A DNA stretch of 64,000 nt from Kitasatospora fiedleri (GCF_948472415.1 NZ_OX419519.1:2790001-2854000), one strand, 5' to 3'. Positions 26,052 to 34,841 are shown, counted from the stretch's first letter. A program made the numbers and translations. Notes: generated from the letters alone by a model not told the origin.

Positions 26052-26540
26052 GTGTCCGCAGCGCCCGCACCGGTCGAGCAGACCACGCACGCCCGGCTGA
26101 TCGTCAGCACCCACCGCTCCGCGCTGCTGCGGGTCACCCTGCGCTACCGGGCCGAGGACCCGCTGGCGGTCCGGATGGTCTTCCCCACCGAGTACGCCCT
26201 GGACCCGGACGACCCGGACGGCGCCCCGCTGGACCTGCCCGCGCTGCCGGTCGGGCTGCCCACGGCGGCCGGGCCCGCCGAGGGGGTCGAGTGGGTGTTC
26301 GCCCGCCAGCTGCTCGCCTCCGGGATCGACCTGCCCAGCGGCGAGGGCGACGTCCACGTCCGCCCGGCGCTCGGCGCCCGCACCGTGGTCGAGCTGCGCT
26401 CCCCCGAGGGCGTCGCGCTGCTCCAGTTCGACCGCGTCGAGCTGCGCCGCTTCCTGTGGCACAGCTACCTCGCGGTGCCCGAGGGCCAGGAGCTGAACCA
26501 CCTGGACTGCGACCGGGCGCTCGCCGAGCTGCTGGGCTGA
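26052..26540 (+). CDS. SsgA-like sporulation/cell-division regulator (SALP), with insertion
   Basis: A 162-residue SsgA-like protein starting at a GTG six bases after GGGAGGAA. It keeps the family marks LRYRAEDPLAVRMVF (near residue 31), VEWVFARQLLASGID (near 79), GEGDVHVRP and LRSPEGVALLQF. Compared with the usual 130-145 residues it has an extra stretch rich in Pro/Asp (about residues 50-75) between the second and third beta segments. Its identity among SsgA-SsgG cannot be fixed by eye. Upstream is the divergent ECF sigma gene (261 bases away). Downstream, the sortase gene is convergent. Confidence 0.85.
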   Translation: MSAAPAPVEQTTHARLIVSTHRSALLRVTLRYRAEDPLAVRMVFPTEYALDPDDPDGAPLDLPALPVGLPTAAGPAEGVEWVFARQLLASGIDLPSGEGDVHVRPALGARTVVELRSPEGVALLQFDRVELRRFLWHSYLAVPEGQELNHLDCDRALAELLG

Positions 26541-26621
26541 CCGGCGGCGCCGGGACGGCCGCCGGGACGGTGGGCGAGCCGCCGGGACGGCGGGCGGTCA
26601 AGCCCCCGCCCGGGCCCGCGC

Positions 26622-27242
26622 TCAGGCCCGCCGGGTGCGGACCAGGTGCGCGTACACCACCACGTTCCCGTCGTAGCCGCCCGCCCGGGTGAAGCCGCCG
26701 CCGCAGGTGATCAGCCGCAGCTGGGCGTCCGGGGTGGCCGCGTACACCTTGCGGTCGGGGAAGTCGCTCTTCGGGTAGACCTCCACCCCGTCGACCTGGA
26801 ACCAGGCGCCGGCCCCGTCCGCCCGGGCCACCTCCAGCTGGTCGCCCTTGTGCAGCGAGCCCAGCCGGTAGAACACCGCCGGGCCGTGCGCGTTGTCGAC
26901 GTGCCCGGCCAGCACCGCCGTCCCGCTCGACCCGGGCGCGGCGCCGTCCCGGTACCAGCCGGCCAGGTTGCGGTCCTCCTCCGGCGGCGGCTGCAGCCGG
27001 CCCTCGCCGTCCAGCCCGAGCCGGGCCACCGGCGCGTCCACCCCGAGCACCGGAATCCGGACCCGCACCGGCGGCGAGGGCGGCAGCGCGGGGACGGCCG
27101 GGCCGACCGGGGTGCCGTCGTACGCCTGCGCGGCGACCGGGGCCGGCGGCAACGTGCCGGTCAGGCCGCCGTTCAGCAGCCACGCGCCCGCGAGGACGGC
27201 CACCGAGGCCGCCACCGCGCCCGTCCACGTCCGCTCGCCCAC
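26622..27242 (-). CDS. Class F sortase
   Basis: A 206-residue sortase with an N-terminal hydrophobic anchor (about 10-28), a Pro-rich spacer and the sortase beta-barrel. The catalytic His is in LAGHVDN (His114), and the catalytic Cys is in LRLITCGGGF (Cys180). The substrate-side features RIPVLGVDAPV and NLAGWYRDGAAPG are typical of class F enzymes in actinobacteria. Sortases cut an LPxTG-like signal and link proteins to the cell wall. No obvious LPxTG substrate gene is adjacent. The GTG at 27242 gives the expected short cytoplasmic start. Confidence 0.88.
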   Translation of the reverse strand: MGERTWTGAVAASVAVLAGAWLLNGGLTGTLPPAPVAAQAYDGTPVGPAVPALPPSPPVRVRIPVLGVDAPVARLGLDGEGRLQPPPEEDRNLAGWYRDGAAPGSSGTAVLAGHVDNAHGPAVFYRLGSLHKGDQLEVARADGAGAWFQVDGVEVYPKSDFPDRKVYAATPDAQLRLITCGGGFTRAGGYDGNVVVYAHLVRTRRA

Positions 27243-27360
27243 CGCACGCCCTCCGTCCTCCAGCGACTCCGTCCCGGCCCCGACCTCGACCCCGACCCGC
27301 CCAGTTCACCCGGCGGCCCGGGCCCGGGCACCCGGGGGGTTCTGTCCGGGTGACCCGCCG

Positions 27361-29888
27361 TCAGCGGGTGCGGTCGCCCCGCCGCAGCCGTGGCCTGGTC
27401 AGGAAGCCCTCCGCCAGCGCGTTGGCCAGGCCGATCGCGGGCAGCTCGGAGGGCTTCTCGTACAGCACGTAGCGCGGCTCCCAGGCCGGCCGGTAGCGCG
27501 CGTTCGCCCGGTACAGCGACTCCAGCTGCCACCAGCGGGACAGGAAGCGCAGCACCCCGCGCCACAGCCGCAACACCGGCCCGGCGCCCATCCGCGGCTC
27601 GAACGCCTCGCGGAACATGGCGAAGTTCAGCGACACCCTGGCCACCCCGAACTCCCCGCGCGGCGCAGCAGTTCGGCGACGGTGTACTCGACCAGGCCGT
27701 TGTCGGACTCCCGGTCGCGGCGCATCAGGTCGAGCGCGAGCCCGTCCGCGCCCCAGGGGACGAAGGACAGCAGCGCGGCCGTCCGCCCGGCCTCGTCGCG
27801 GCACTCGGCGAGCAGGCAGTCGCCGTCCGCGGGGTCGCCGAGCCGGCCCAGCGCCATCGAGAAGCCGCGTTCGGTGCGGCCGTGCCGCCAGGCGTCGGCG
27901 AGCCGGACCAGGCCGGCGAACTCCTCGGGCGGGACGTCCCGGTGCCGGCGGACCACCACGGTGTACCCGGACCGGGCCAGTCGGCGGCAGGTCTGCCGCA
28001 GGCCGCGCATCTCCCGGCCGTCCAGGGTGAAGCCGGCCGCGGCGACCACCGCCTCGTCGCCCAGGTGCAGCGCGCGCAGCCCGGCCGTCCGGACGTACAC
28101 CGTGCCGGCGCGCTCGTCGGCGCCGGTGACGGCGGGAATCCAGGCGTGCGCGCGGGCCCGGCGCAGCCACTCCTCGATCGCCTGCGGCCAGGCCTCCGGG
28201 TCGCCGACCGGGTCGCCGGAGGCCAGCGCCACCCCGTTGACCACCCGGTAGGCGACGGCGGCCTTGCCGCTGGGCGAGAAGCACACCGCCTTGTCGCGGC
28301 GCAGCGCGAAGTAGCCGAGCGAGTCGCGCCCGCCGTGCCGCTCCAGCAGGTCGCGCAGCGCCCGTTCGTCCTCCGGGCCCCGCCCCTCGGCGCCGCGCGG
28401 GGAGCGCAGCAGCATCCGCAGGGTGAGCAGCAGCAGCGCGGTGGCCAGCAGGTTGAGGCCGAGGTCGAGCCAGCCCGGCACGTCCACGTCGGTGACCTCG
28501 ACCACGCCGGAGACGGTGACCAGCCGCAGCACCGCGTACCGGGCCGCCGCGCCCCAGCCGGGCACCGCGCCGGTGTGCGCCAGCCGGACGGCGACCGCGC
28601 CCAGGCCGGTCAGCAGCGCCCCGCCGAGCAGCAGCACGGCGGCGGCCAGCGACAGGTTGCCCCGCCCGCCGCGCACCCGGAACACCGGCCGGGCCGCCAG
28701 CAGGGCCAGCAGCAGCGCCAGGGTGAGCGCGGTGGAGATCCGGTTGAACGGGTGGGCGCGGTACTCGGGGAAGGCCAGCGCCACCGCGTAGACGGCGGCG
28801 TGCCCGGCGGTGAGCGCCAGCGCGGCGATCCAGGCGGCCCGCTTGCGGCGGCGCAGCATGACCGCGAGCAGCCCGGCCAGCAGCGCGGTGGTGAAGCCGG
28901 AGGTGACCAGCACGGGGGTGAAGTACTCGCCCCGGTCGGCCCGCTCGACCTGGGCCCGGAACGGGGCGATCACCGCGCCGAGCAGGTTCAGCAGGGTGGC
29001 GATCCGCAGGTACCAGCGGGCCGCCGCGGCGCAGCGCAGCCGCCAGGGCGCGGGCGGGCGCTCGACAGGCGGCTCGGCCGGCCGGCCGACCGGCTGCCCG
29101 ACCGGCTCCGGAGCGGTCGGGGCTGCCGGGGCTGCCGGGCTCTCCGGGTCGGCGTCGGGGGTGCCGGCCACCAGGTCGTACGCGGCGGTCTTGGCGGCGA
29201 CCAGGCGGCGGTGGAACCGGTCCTCGCGGCGCTCGGCGCGGGCCAGCCGGCGGGGTCGGGAGCGGTAGCGCCAGCGGGCCCACGGGCTGGCGGGGCGGGC
29301 CAGCCGGACGGCGCCGACCAGGGCCAGCGGCCAGAGCATGATGCCCAGCAGCCCGGTCCAGGTCTTGCCCTTGAGCAGGGTGACCACGACCAGCGCGAGC
29401 AGCACGGACGCCCCGGCCAGGGTCGGCCCGTCGGGGTGCCGGGCGAAGCCGCCGAGCGGGAGCTCGCCGAGCAGCAGCAGCCCGATCGTCACGACGGCCA
29501 GCACCACGGCGTCCACCGAGGTGCGGCCCTGGGTGGACCAGTAGACGTCCTTGAGGTGCAGGACCAGCGCGAACTCGTCCAGCACCAGGCCCGCGCCGAC
29601 GCCGAACCCGAAGCCGAGCAGGTTCCACCAGGCGCCGCCGTCCCCGCGCACCGCGAACGCGGCCACCCCGCACACCAGCAGCAGGGTCTGGCCGAACACC
29701 ACGTGGTGGATGTGCAGCCCGCCCGGGGCGACGTTGCCCGGCCACCAGCGGACCCGGGCCCGGATCAGCCGGGTGCTGAGCCGGATGAACAGGAACGACA
29801 GCACCAGGCCGAGCAGCAGCAGGAACAGCGGCTCCCGTCCGGTGTCGACGATCCGGTCGCGGTAGGCGTCGATCAGCGACTGCCACAT
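27361..29888 (-). CDS. Lysyl-phosphatidylglycerol synthase-like (DUF2156) membrane protein, frameshifted
   Basis: With one base restored this is an 842-residue protein starting at the ATG at 29888. Residues 1-200 are a membrane domain with HIHHVVFGQ and [17 protein letters not shown] motifs. Residues 270-505 hold more membrane helices. Residues 515-840 form a DUF2156 (MprF/LysX-like) GNAT-type synthetase domain ([45 protein letters not shown]). Related enzymes move lysine or other amino acids from tRNA to phosphatidylglycerol. As sequenced, the frame stops at 27627. Adding one G to the GGGG run near 27655-27658 gives [22 protein letters not shown] and continues to the stop at 27361. The same type of break recurs in this window, so it is probably an indel error. 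Confidence 0.82.
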
Positions 29889-30180
29889 CGGCGGGTGGGA
29901 CCTCCGTGTCTGCGGGGCGGGCGGTGCCGTCCTCGGCTGCTCCTGACGTCCAGTCAACTCTCCGGCGGCGCCGCGGCCCCGGCCCGGTGCTCCGAACAGG
30001 TGAGCGCCCCGGCGTGGCGTCCCCCGGTCATCCGTACCCGGGGCGTGCTTACCGGCGCGATGTGCGAACGCGTGCCATGCTGAGCCCGACTCCCCCGGAC
30101 GACACATATCGTCATTTCATCTGATGATCCGTTACTCCGGTCGGTGCCTCCCCTTACTCCCTGGTGAACGGATGTGAGAC

Positions 30181-31488
30181 ATGGACGCCCTCTCCCGCAG
30201 GACGCTGCTGGCCGCCGGTGCGGCGACCGCCGCCACCCTCGCCGCCGGCTGCGCGAGCTCCTCCGGGAACGGGGGCGCCGCCCCGCCGGCGCAGGCCGAC
30301 GGCCTCGCCGCGAACGGCAGCCCCAGCGCCGTCCCCAAGCCCCCCGCCACCCTGATCGGCGACGGCTCCACCTCCGACACCGGGCCGCAGCCCCACCAGC
30401 CCCAGGCCGTCCCGCTGGAGCCCGGGCAGCGGCCCCCGCAGTTCGTGGTCTTCTCCTGGGACGGCGCCGGCGAACTCGACAACCAGCTGTTCAGCCGGTT
30501 CCGGAAGCTCGCCAAGGAACACGACGCCACCATGACCTTCTTCCTCAGCGGCATCTACACCCTGCCCGAGTCGAAGAAGACGCTCTACCACCCCCCGCAG
30601 CACTCGATCGGCGCCTCCGACATCGGCTACCTCAGCGACCAGCACATCCGCGCCACCATCGAGCAGGTCAGCGCGGCCTGGCTGGAGGGCCACGAGATCG
30701 GCACCCACTTCAACGGCCACTTCTGCGGTGCCAACGGCGGCGGGAAGTGGTCCCCCGAGGAGTGGGACAGCGAGATCCAGCAGGCCATGGACTTCGTCAT
30801 GAACTGGCGCACCAACACCGGCAACACCGACCTGCCCGCGCTGCCCTTCGACTACCGCAAGGAGCTGATCGGCGGCCGCACCCCCTGTCTGGAGGGCCAG
30901 CGCGGCCTGCTCCCCACCGCCGTCAAGCGCGGCTGGAAGTACGACAGCTCCGGCCCCGGCGGCCTCCAGATGTGGCCGCAGAAGTTCGCCGGCGGCGCGC
31001 TGTGGGACATGCCGCTGCAGTCCATCCCGTTCCCCGGGCACAGCTTCCAGGTGCTCTCGATGGACTACAACATCATGTACAACCAGTCCGGCGACAACAC
31101 CAAGGGCGACCCCGGCAAGCAGGCGTTCTGGCAGAACCAGGCCCGCGACTCGTACCTGGCCGGCTTCGACCGCGCCTACAACGGCAACCGGGCGCCGTTC
31201 ATCATCGGCAACCACTTCGAGCAGTGGAACGGCGGCATCTACATGAACGCCGTCGAGGAGACGCTCAAGCAGATCGCCGACAAGCCGGAGGTCCGGATGG
31301 TCTCCTTCCGGCAGCTCGTCGAATGGCTGGAGGTCCAGGACCCGGCGGTGCTCAAGAAGCTCCAGGCCCTCGCCCCCGGCCAGGCCCCGGCCGGCGGCTG
31401 GAACGCCTACCTCGGCGGCTCCGGGTCCGGCGGCCCGGCGGGCGGCGCGGCGTCCCCGTCCGTCCCGGCGGTGGCGGGCGGCAAGTAG
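30181..31488 (+). CDS. Polysaccharide-deacetylase-like Tat lipoprotein
   Basis: A 435-residue protein with a twin-arginine signal (SRRTLLAAG at 5-13) and a lipobox (LAAGC, Cys24), so it is probably exported folded and anchored outside. The catalytic-type domain starts near residue 85 with VVFSWDGAGE (the NodB-like first motif with Asp) and continues with TFFLSGIY and HEIGTHFNGH (the metal-binding His pair). The C-terminal part has FIIGNHFEQWNGG and a Gly/Ala/Ser-rich tail. Polysaccharide deacetylases remove acetyl groups from N-acetyl sugars; here the substrate is unknown. The ATG at 30181 is clear. It is monocistronic and convergent with the MFS gene. Confidence 0.85.
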   Translation: MDALSRRTLLAAGAATAATLAAGCASSSGNGGAAPPAQADGLAANGSPSAVPKPPATLIGDGSTSDTGPQPHQPQAVPLEPGQRPPQFVVFSWDGAGELDNQLFSRFRKLAKEHDATMTFFLSGIYTLPESKKTLYHPPQHSIGASDIGYLSDQHIRATIEQVSAAWLEGHEIGTHFNGHFCGANGGGKWSPEEWDSEIQQAMDFVMNWRTNTGNTDLPALPFDYRKELIGGRTPCLEGQRGLLPTAVKRGWKYDSSGPGGLQMWPQKFAGGALWDMPLQSIPFPGHSFQVLSMDYNIMYNQSGDNTKGDPGKQAFWQNQARDSYLAGFDRAYNGNRAPFIIGNHFEQWNGGIYMNAVEETLKQIADKPEVRMVSFRQLVEWLEVQDPAVLKKLQALAPGQAPAGGWNAYLGGSGSGGPAGGAASPSVPAVAGGK

Positions 31489-31583
31489 GCCCCCGGCCCC
31501 GCGTTCCCCTCCGGCCGGACCCCGGTGCTCCTCGACCGGGGCCCGGCCGGAGCGCGGTCCGGCGGCGCCCCCTCGACTCCCCG

Positions 31584-33032
31584 TCAGGACGTCCCGGCCG
31601 CCGTCGCCCGCCCCGAGAGCGCCGCGCCGACCAGGGCCACCACCGGCATGGTCAGGAACACCGCGGCGAACGCCCCCGCCGGCAGCGACGCCCCGCCGTG
31701 GGCCGCCGCGCCGACCGCGCCGCCGCCCAGGGCCGCGAAGAGCACCCCGGCCAGGCCGGTCAGCAGGACGTTGCCCAGCGCGTCGCTGAGTTGCAGGGCG
31801 GCCGAGTTGCCGCCGGTCTCCTCCGGCCTGGACAGCTTCATCATCAACACGCTGATGCTGGCGATCGCCAGGCCCATCCCGGCGCCGCCGACCGCCCAGA
31901 ACGCGGCCGTCACCCAGACCGGCACCGCCGGGAACAGCACCAGCGCCGCCCCGCCGACCGCCACCGCCGTCGACACGAAGCCGATCCGGATCAGCGCCGC
32001 CCGGTGCCGGTCCGCGCCCGGCCGGCCCTGCAACCAGGAGCCGAACGCCCAGGACAGCCCGCCGGGCGCCAGCGTCAGGCCCGCCAGCGTCACCGACAGC
32101 CCGCGCTGGGTCTGCATCATCAGCGGGATGAACAGCTCGGAGGCGAAGAACGCGCCCGCCGCGACCCCGCGCAGCAGGATCACCGTCGGCAGCCCGCGCG
32201 CCGCCAGCAGCGTGCCGCGCGGCAGCAGCCGCAGCACCGCCGGGCCCATCAGCGCGACCCCGGCCGCGGCCGGCAGCACGGCCCACCCGTCCAGCCGCTG
32301 GCCCGCGTACTGCAGCAGCGCCGCGCCGAGCGCGACCATCGCCGCGTCCCCGGTCCGCCGCCAGTCGTACGGGGCGGGCCGGCGCGGCGGCCGGGACCGC
32401 TCCGAGCGGCGCAGCGCCGGGCCCATCACGGCGAGCGGCGGCAGCACCAGCACCGGCACGGCGAGGAACACCCAGCGCCAGCCGAGGTGCTGGGTGACCG
32501 CGCCGGAGATCACCGGGCCGAGGATCGAGGGCAGCACCCAGGCCGCCGAGAAGGCCGCGAACACGGCTGGCCGCAGCCGCTCCGGGAACGCCCGGCCGAC
32601 CACCACGTACAGCGCGACGATCACCAGCCCGCCGCCCAGGCCCTGGACCGCCCGGCCCGCGACGAACATCCACATGTTCACCGCCGTGCCGGCCGTGACC
32701 AGCCCGGCGGCGAACACCGCGATGCCGCTGAACAGCGGGACGATCGGGCCGCCGCGGTCGCACCACTGCCCGGAGACCACCAGGGCCAGCAGCGTGGTGG
32801 TGAAGTACGCGGAGAACGCGAAGGCGTACAGGCCGATGCCGTCGAGCTGCTGGGCGGCGGTCGGCATCGCGGTGTTCACCGCCGTGGCCTCGAAGGCCAG
32901 CAGCAGCACCACCGACACGATGCCGAGGGTCAGCGCCCGCCAGGGGCCGCTGAGCACCCCGCCGGTGCCGTCGTCGTCGGGGTGGAGGGGGTGCGCGGGC
33001 GCTGCCGTCTCGGCCTGGGAGGTGCTGGTCAC
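31584..33032 (-). CDS. MFS (DHA2-like) drug/solute exporter
   Basis: A 482-residue major-facilitator transporter starting at the GTG at 33032. It has the N-terminal motif VNTAMPTAAQQLDGIGLYAF, the motif-A region YFTTTLLALVVSGQWCDRGGP, and VQGLGGGLVIVALYVVVGRAF. Its hydrophobicity suggests 12-14 membrane segments, as in the DHA2 subfamily of proton-driven multidrug exporters. No TetR gene is adjacent. A four-copy 14-bp repeat (33121-33177) lies just upstream, in the gap before the gdx gene. Confidence 0.88.
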   Translation of the reverse strand: MTSTSQAETAAPAHPLHPDDDGTGGVLSGPWRALTLGIVSVVLLLAFEATAVNTAMPTAAQQLDGIGLYAFAFSAYFTTTLLALVVSGQWCDRGGPIVPLFSGIAVFAAGLVTAGTAVNMWMFVAGRAVQGLGGGLVIVALYVVVGRAFPERLRPAVFAAFSAAWVLPSILGPVISGAVTQHLGWRWVFLAVPVLVLPPLAVMGPALRRSERSRPPRRPAPYDWRRTGDAAMVALGAALLQYAGQRLDGWAVLPAAAGVALMGPAVLRLLPRGTLLAARGLPTVILLRGVAAGAFFASELFIPLMMQTQRGLSVTLAGLTLAPGGLSWAFGSWLQGRPGADRHRAALIRIGFVSTAVAVGGAALVLFPAVPVWVTAAFWAVGGAGMGLAIASISVLMMKLSRPEETGGNSAALQLSDALGNVLLTGLAGVLFAALGGGAVGAAAHGGASLPAGAFAAVFLTMPVVALVGAALSGRATAAGTS

Positions 33033-33120
33033 CTCGACATGGTAAGTGCCGTCGCCGCGTTTCGATCCTGACCTGCGGGCGGAACGGGGCCTCCGTCCGG
33101 CGGCCTGAGACCACCCCTCG

Positions 33121-33177
33121 GACCTGTCAGGGCCGACCTGTCAGTGCCGATCCGTCAGTGCCGGTATCCGTCAGTGC
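33121..33177. repeat. Four tandem copies of a 14-bp unit
   Basis: The copies are 33121-33134, 33135-33148, 33149-33162 and 33163-33177, with the core unit GACCTGTCAGTGCC. The first has GGGCC for GTGCC, and the last is one base longer. They lie upstream of the MFS gene start (33032) and overlap the last codons of the SMR gene, whose stop is 33171-33173. They could be a binding site or simple repeat expansion. Confidence 0.6.
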
Positions 33178-33484
33178 AGCGCCTTGAGTCCGACCACGCC
33201 GGACAGGATCAGCACCAGGCAGGTGATCCGGGCCGCGCTCACCGCGTCCCCAGCGCCACCATCCCGTACACCGCGGTGCCCACCGCGCCGATGCCCACCC
33301 AGACCGCGTACCCCGTCCCCAGCGGGATGCTCCGCATCGCGTACGCCAACCCGCCCATCGACAGCGCCAGCGCCACCACGAACACCGTGCCCGGCACCAG
33401 ACGGGAGAACCCCTTGGACGCCTCCAGTGCCACCGCCCACACGGTCTCCAGCACTCCGGCGACGATCAGAACGACCCAGGCCAT
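33171..33484 (-). CDS. gdx: SMR-family guanidinium exporter (Gdx/SugE type), frameshifted
   Basis: With one base restored this is a 104-residue four-helix small multidrug resistance protein, the normal SMR length. It has the essential membrane Glu in GVLETVWAVALEASKG, and the segment IPLGTGYAVWVGIGAVGTAVYG, which matches the Gdx/SugE subtype more than EmrE. Gdx proteins exchange guanidinium for protons. As sequenced, the frame ends in a stop at 33239. Adding one G to the GGGG run near 33250 gives a continuous ALGDAVSAARITCLVLILSG to the stop at 33171. The guanidine-III riboswitch in its leader independently supports the guanidinium role. The break is probably a sequencing indel. Confidence 0.85.
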
Positions 33485-33521
33485 GACGACAGACTCCTCC
33501 GCAGTAGTCGAACCACCTACC

Positions 33522-33562
33522 GCGCCGTCTTGTCGTGCCGGGTACGACGCACCTCGTCCGGG
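33522..33562 (-). ncRNA. Guanidine-III (ykkC-III) riboswitch aptamer
   Basis: Read on the minus strand, this segment matches the ykkC-III/guanidine-III consensus as I remember it. CCGGACGAGGTGCG is followed by TCGTACCCGG, a short linker, then ACAAGACGGCGC. The two GCGNCGT/ACGGCGC halves can form the known pseudoknot helix (with one G-U pair here), and the CCGG/CCGG elements form the other helix. The aptamer ends 37 bases before the gdx start codon, whose ribosome site is GGAGGA. In this class guanidinium binding changes access to the ribosome site. The match is to remembered consensus, not a covariance-model search. Confidence 0.85.
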
Positions 33563-33632
33563 ACGCGCCGCGAACGGCCGCCTCACCATCGACGGTAGCA
33601 CGGCGGCGACACACGGAATTCATGAACCGATA

Positions 33633-33663
33633 TTGACTCCGCCCCGCTTCCGCCCGCTATAGT
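33633..33663 (+). promoter_or_regulatory. Sigma-70-like promoter, rightward
   Basis: TTGACT at 33633-33638 and TATAGT at 33658-33663 are separated by 19 bases, a long but usable spacing. Two GAATTC palindromes flank it (33616-33621 and 33664-33669). It would transcribe the small Cys-rich ORF at 33723 and possibly continue to tRNA-Cys. Confidence 0.5.
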
Positions 33664-33722
33664 GAATTCACCGGAGCGAAGGAACGAGCCGGTGCGAACC
33701 CGCTGGACGACAGGAGATGGCG

Positions 33723-33818
33723 ATGAACAGGAAGACGGTGGCCCTCGCAGCGCCCCGCACCTGTGCCCCCTGTCCGGGTCGCACGCGTTCCTGTCGTCGC
33801 GGCCGTTGTTGCGCCTGA
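33723..33818 (+). CDS. Possible 31-residue Cys-rich small peptide
   Basis: This is a short frame: ATG at 33723, preceded at six bases by AGGAG, and a TGA stop at 33816-33818. The peptide is MNRKTVALAAP followed by a basic, Cys-rich part with cysteines at 14, 17, 24, 29 and 30. It lies 60 bases after the promoter at 33633-33663 and 62 bases before tRNA-Cys. A Cys-rich leader that senses charged tRNA-Cys is one idea; a small antimicrobial or metal-binding peptide is another; and it could be chance. The ribosome site is the only direct evidence of translation. Confidence 0.3.
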   Translation: MNRKTVALAAPRTCAPCPGRTRSCRRGRCCA

Positions 33819-33836
33819 TGCGCAACCTCCCTGTCC

Positions 33837-33858
33837 CGCGGGCTCGTTGACGCCCGCG
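33837..33858 (+). terminator. Hairpin between the small ORF and tRNA-Cys
   Basis: CGCGGGC (33837-33843) pairs with GCCCGCG (33852-33858) around an 8-base loop, without a U-tract. It could end or attenuate the transcript starting near 33670, or it could be part of the tRNA precursor. Confidence 0.4.
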
Positions 33859-33880
33859 TGCGCCCACCCGCCCCACCCCT

Positions 33881-33955
33881 GACCATGTGCCCGAGTGGCT
33901 GAGGGAACCGCCTGCAAAGCGGTTTACACGGGTTCGATTCCCGTCATGGTCTCCA
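33881..33955 (+). tRNA. tRNA-Cys (anticodon GCA)
   Basis: The cloverleaf is complete. The acceptor stem is GACCATG/CATGGTC (33881-33887 with 33945-33951). The D arm is CCC/GGG with GAGTGGCTGA in the loop. The anticodon stem is ACCGC/GCGGT with the loop CTGCAAA, so the anticodon GCA lies at 33914-33916. The variable loop is TTAC, and the T arm is ACGGG-TTCGATT-CCCGT. The discriminator base is T (33952), as expected for tRNA-Cys, and CCA is encoded at 33953-33955. It is a single-copy tRNA gene with no tRNA neighbours. Confidence 0.96.
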
Positions 33956-34105
33956 CGCACTCCGTCCGCGATTCACCGGTCGCCCGCCGTTCCCGCGCGG
34001 GCGGCCGGTGAATTCCGCGCCGTTTTCCGGCTTTCCCCTTCCCCTCTTCCTTTTCATTTTCGACCGCCCGGAAATTCTCCCGCCGGCCCGGCCGTTGTAC
34101 CGGTC

Positions 34106-34825
34106 ATGCCCTCCAGTGACCGCACCGTGCCGCGGGTCGAGCCCTGCGGCAAACGCATCCGCACCTACCTCGGCGGGCTGGCGGTGGCCGACACCACCCG
34201 CGCCCTGCTGGTCTGGGAACGCCCGCAGTACCCCGTCCACTACGTCCCGGCCGCCGACGTCCGCACCGACCTGCTGACCCCGGCCGACCGGGCCGCCGAC
34301 CGTTCCGCACTCGGCGACGCGCTGGTCTTCGACCTCGCCGCGAACGGCCGCACCGCCGCCCGCGCCGTCCGCCAGTACCCCGACTCCCCCGCCGAGGCGC
34401 TCCGCGACCACCTGCGCTTCGACTGGGCGGCGATGGACGCCTGGTACGAGGAGGACGAGCAGGTCTTCACCCACGCCCGCTCCCCGTACACCCGGATCGA
34501 CATCCTGGCCTCCTCCCGCACCGTCCGGGTCGAACTCGACGGCACCCTGCTGGCGCTCTCCCGCTCCCCGCGGCTGCTCTTCGAGACCGGCCTGCCCACC
34601 CGCTACTACCTCGCCCCCACCGACCTGGTCCTCCCGCTCTTCGAACCGGGCACCCGCACCACCCACTGCCCCTACAAGGGTGCCGCCGACCACCTGTCCG
34701 TCCGGATCGGCGGCACCCTCCACCCGGACGTCGCCTGGACGTACCCCACCCCGTTCGCCGAATCGCAGAAGATCGCCGGCCTGGTCGCCTTCTACGACAA
34801 CCGGGTCACCCTGCACGTCGACTGA
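34106..34825 (+). CDS. DUF427 domain protein
   Basis: A 239-residue protein carrying DUF427-type repeats: one degenerate at the N-terminus (GLAVADTTRALLVWERPQYP) and a clear one at the C-terminus (VRVELDGTLLALSRSPRLLFE, LPTRYYLAPTDL, THCPYKGAADHLSVRIGG). The family is small, beta-rich and of unknown function. The ATG at 34106 is used; upstream in-frame codons overlap the tRNA. It ends 70 bases before a strong hairpin (34896-34941) and is convergent with the type VII cassette 2 large gene. Confidence 0.8.
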   Translation: MPSSDRTVPRVEPCGKRIRTYLGGLAVADTTRALLVWERPQYPVHYVPAADVRTDLLTPADRAADRSALGDALVFDLAANGRTAARAVRQYPDSPAEALRDHLRFDWAAMDAWYEEDEQVFTHARSPYTRIDILASSRTVRVELDGTLLALSRSPRLLFETGLPTRYYLAPTDLVLPLFEPGTRTTHCPYKGAADHLSVRIGGTLHPDVAWTYPTPFAESQKIAGLVAFYDNRVTLHVD

Positions 34826-34841
34826 ACGCCCCCGCGAGCAC

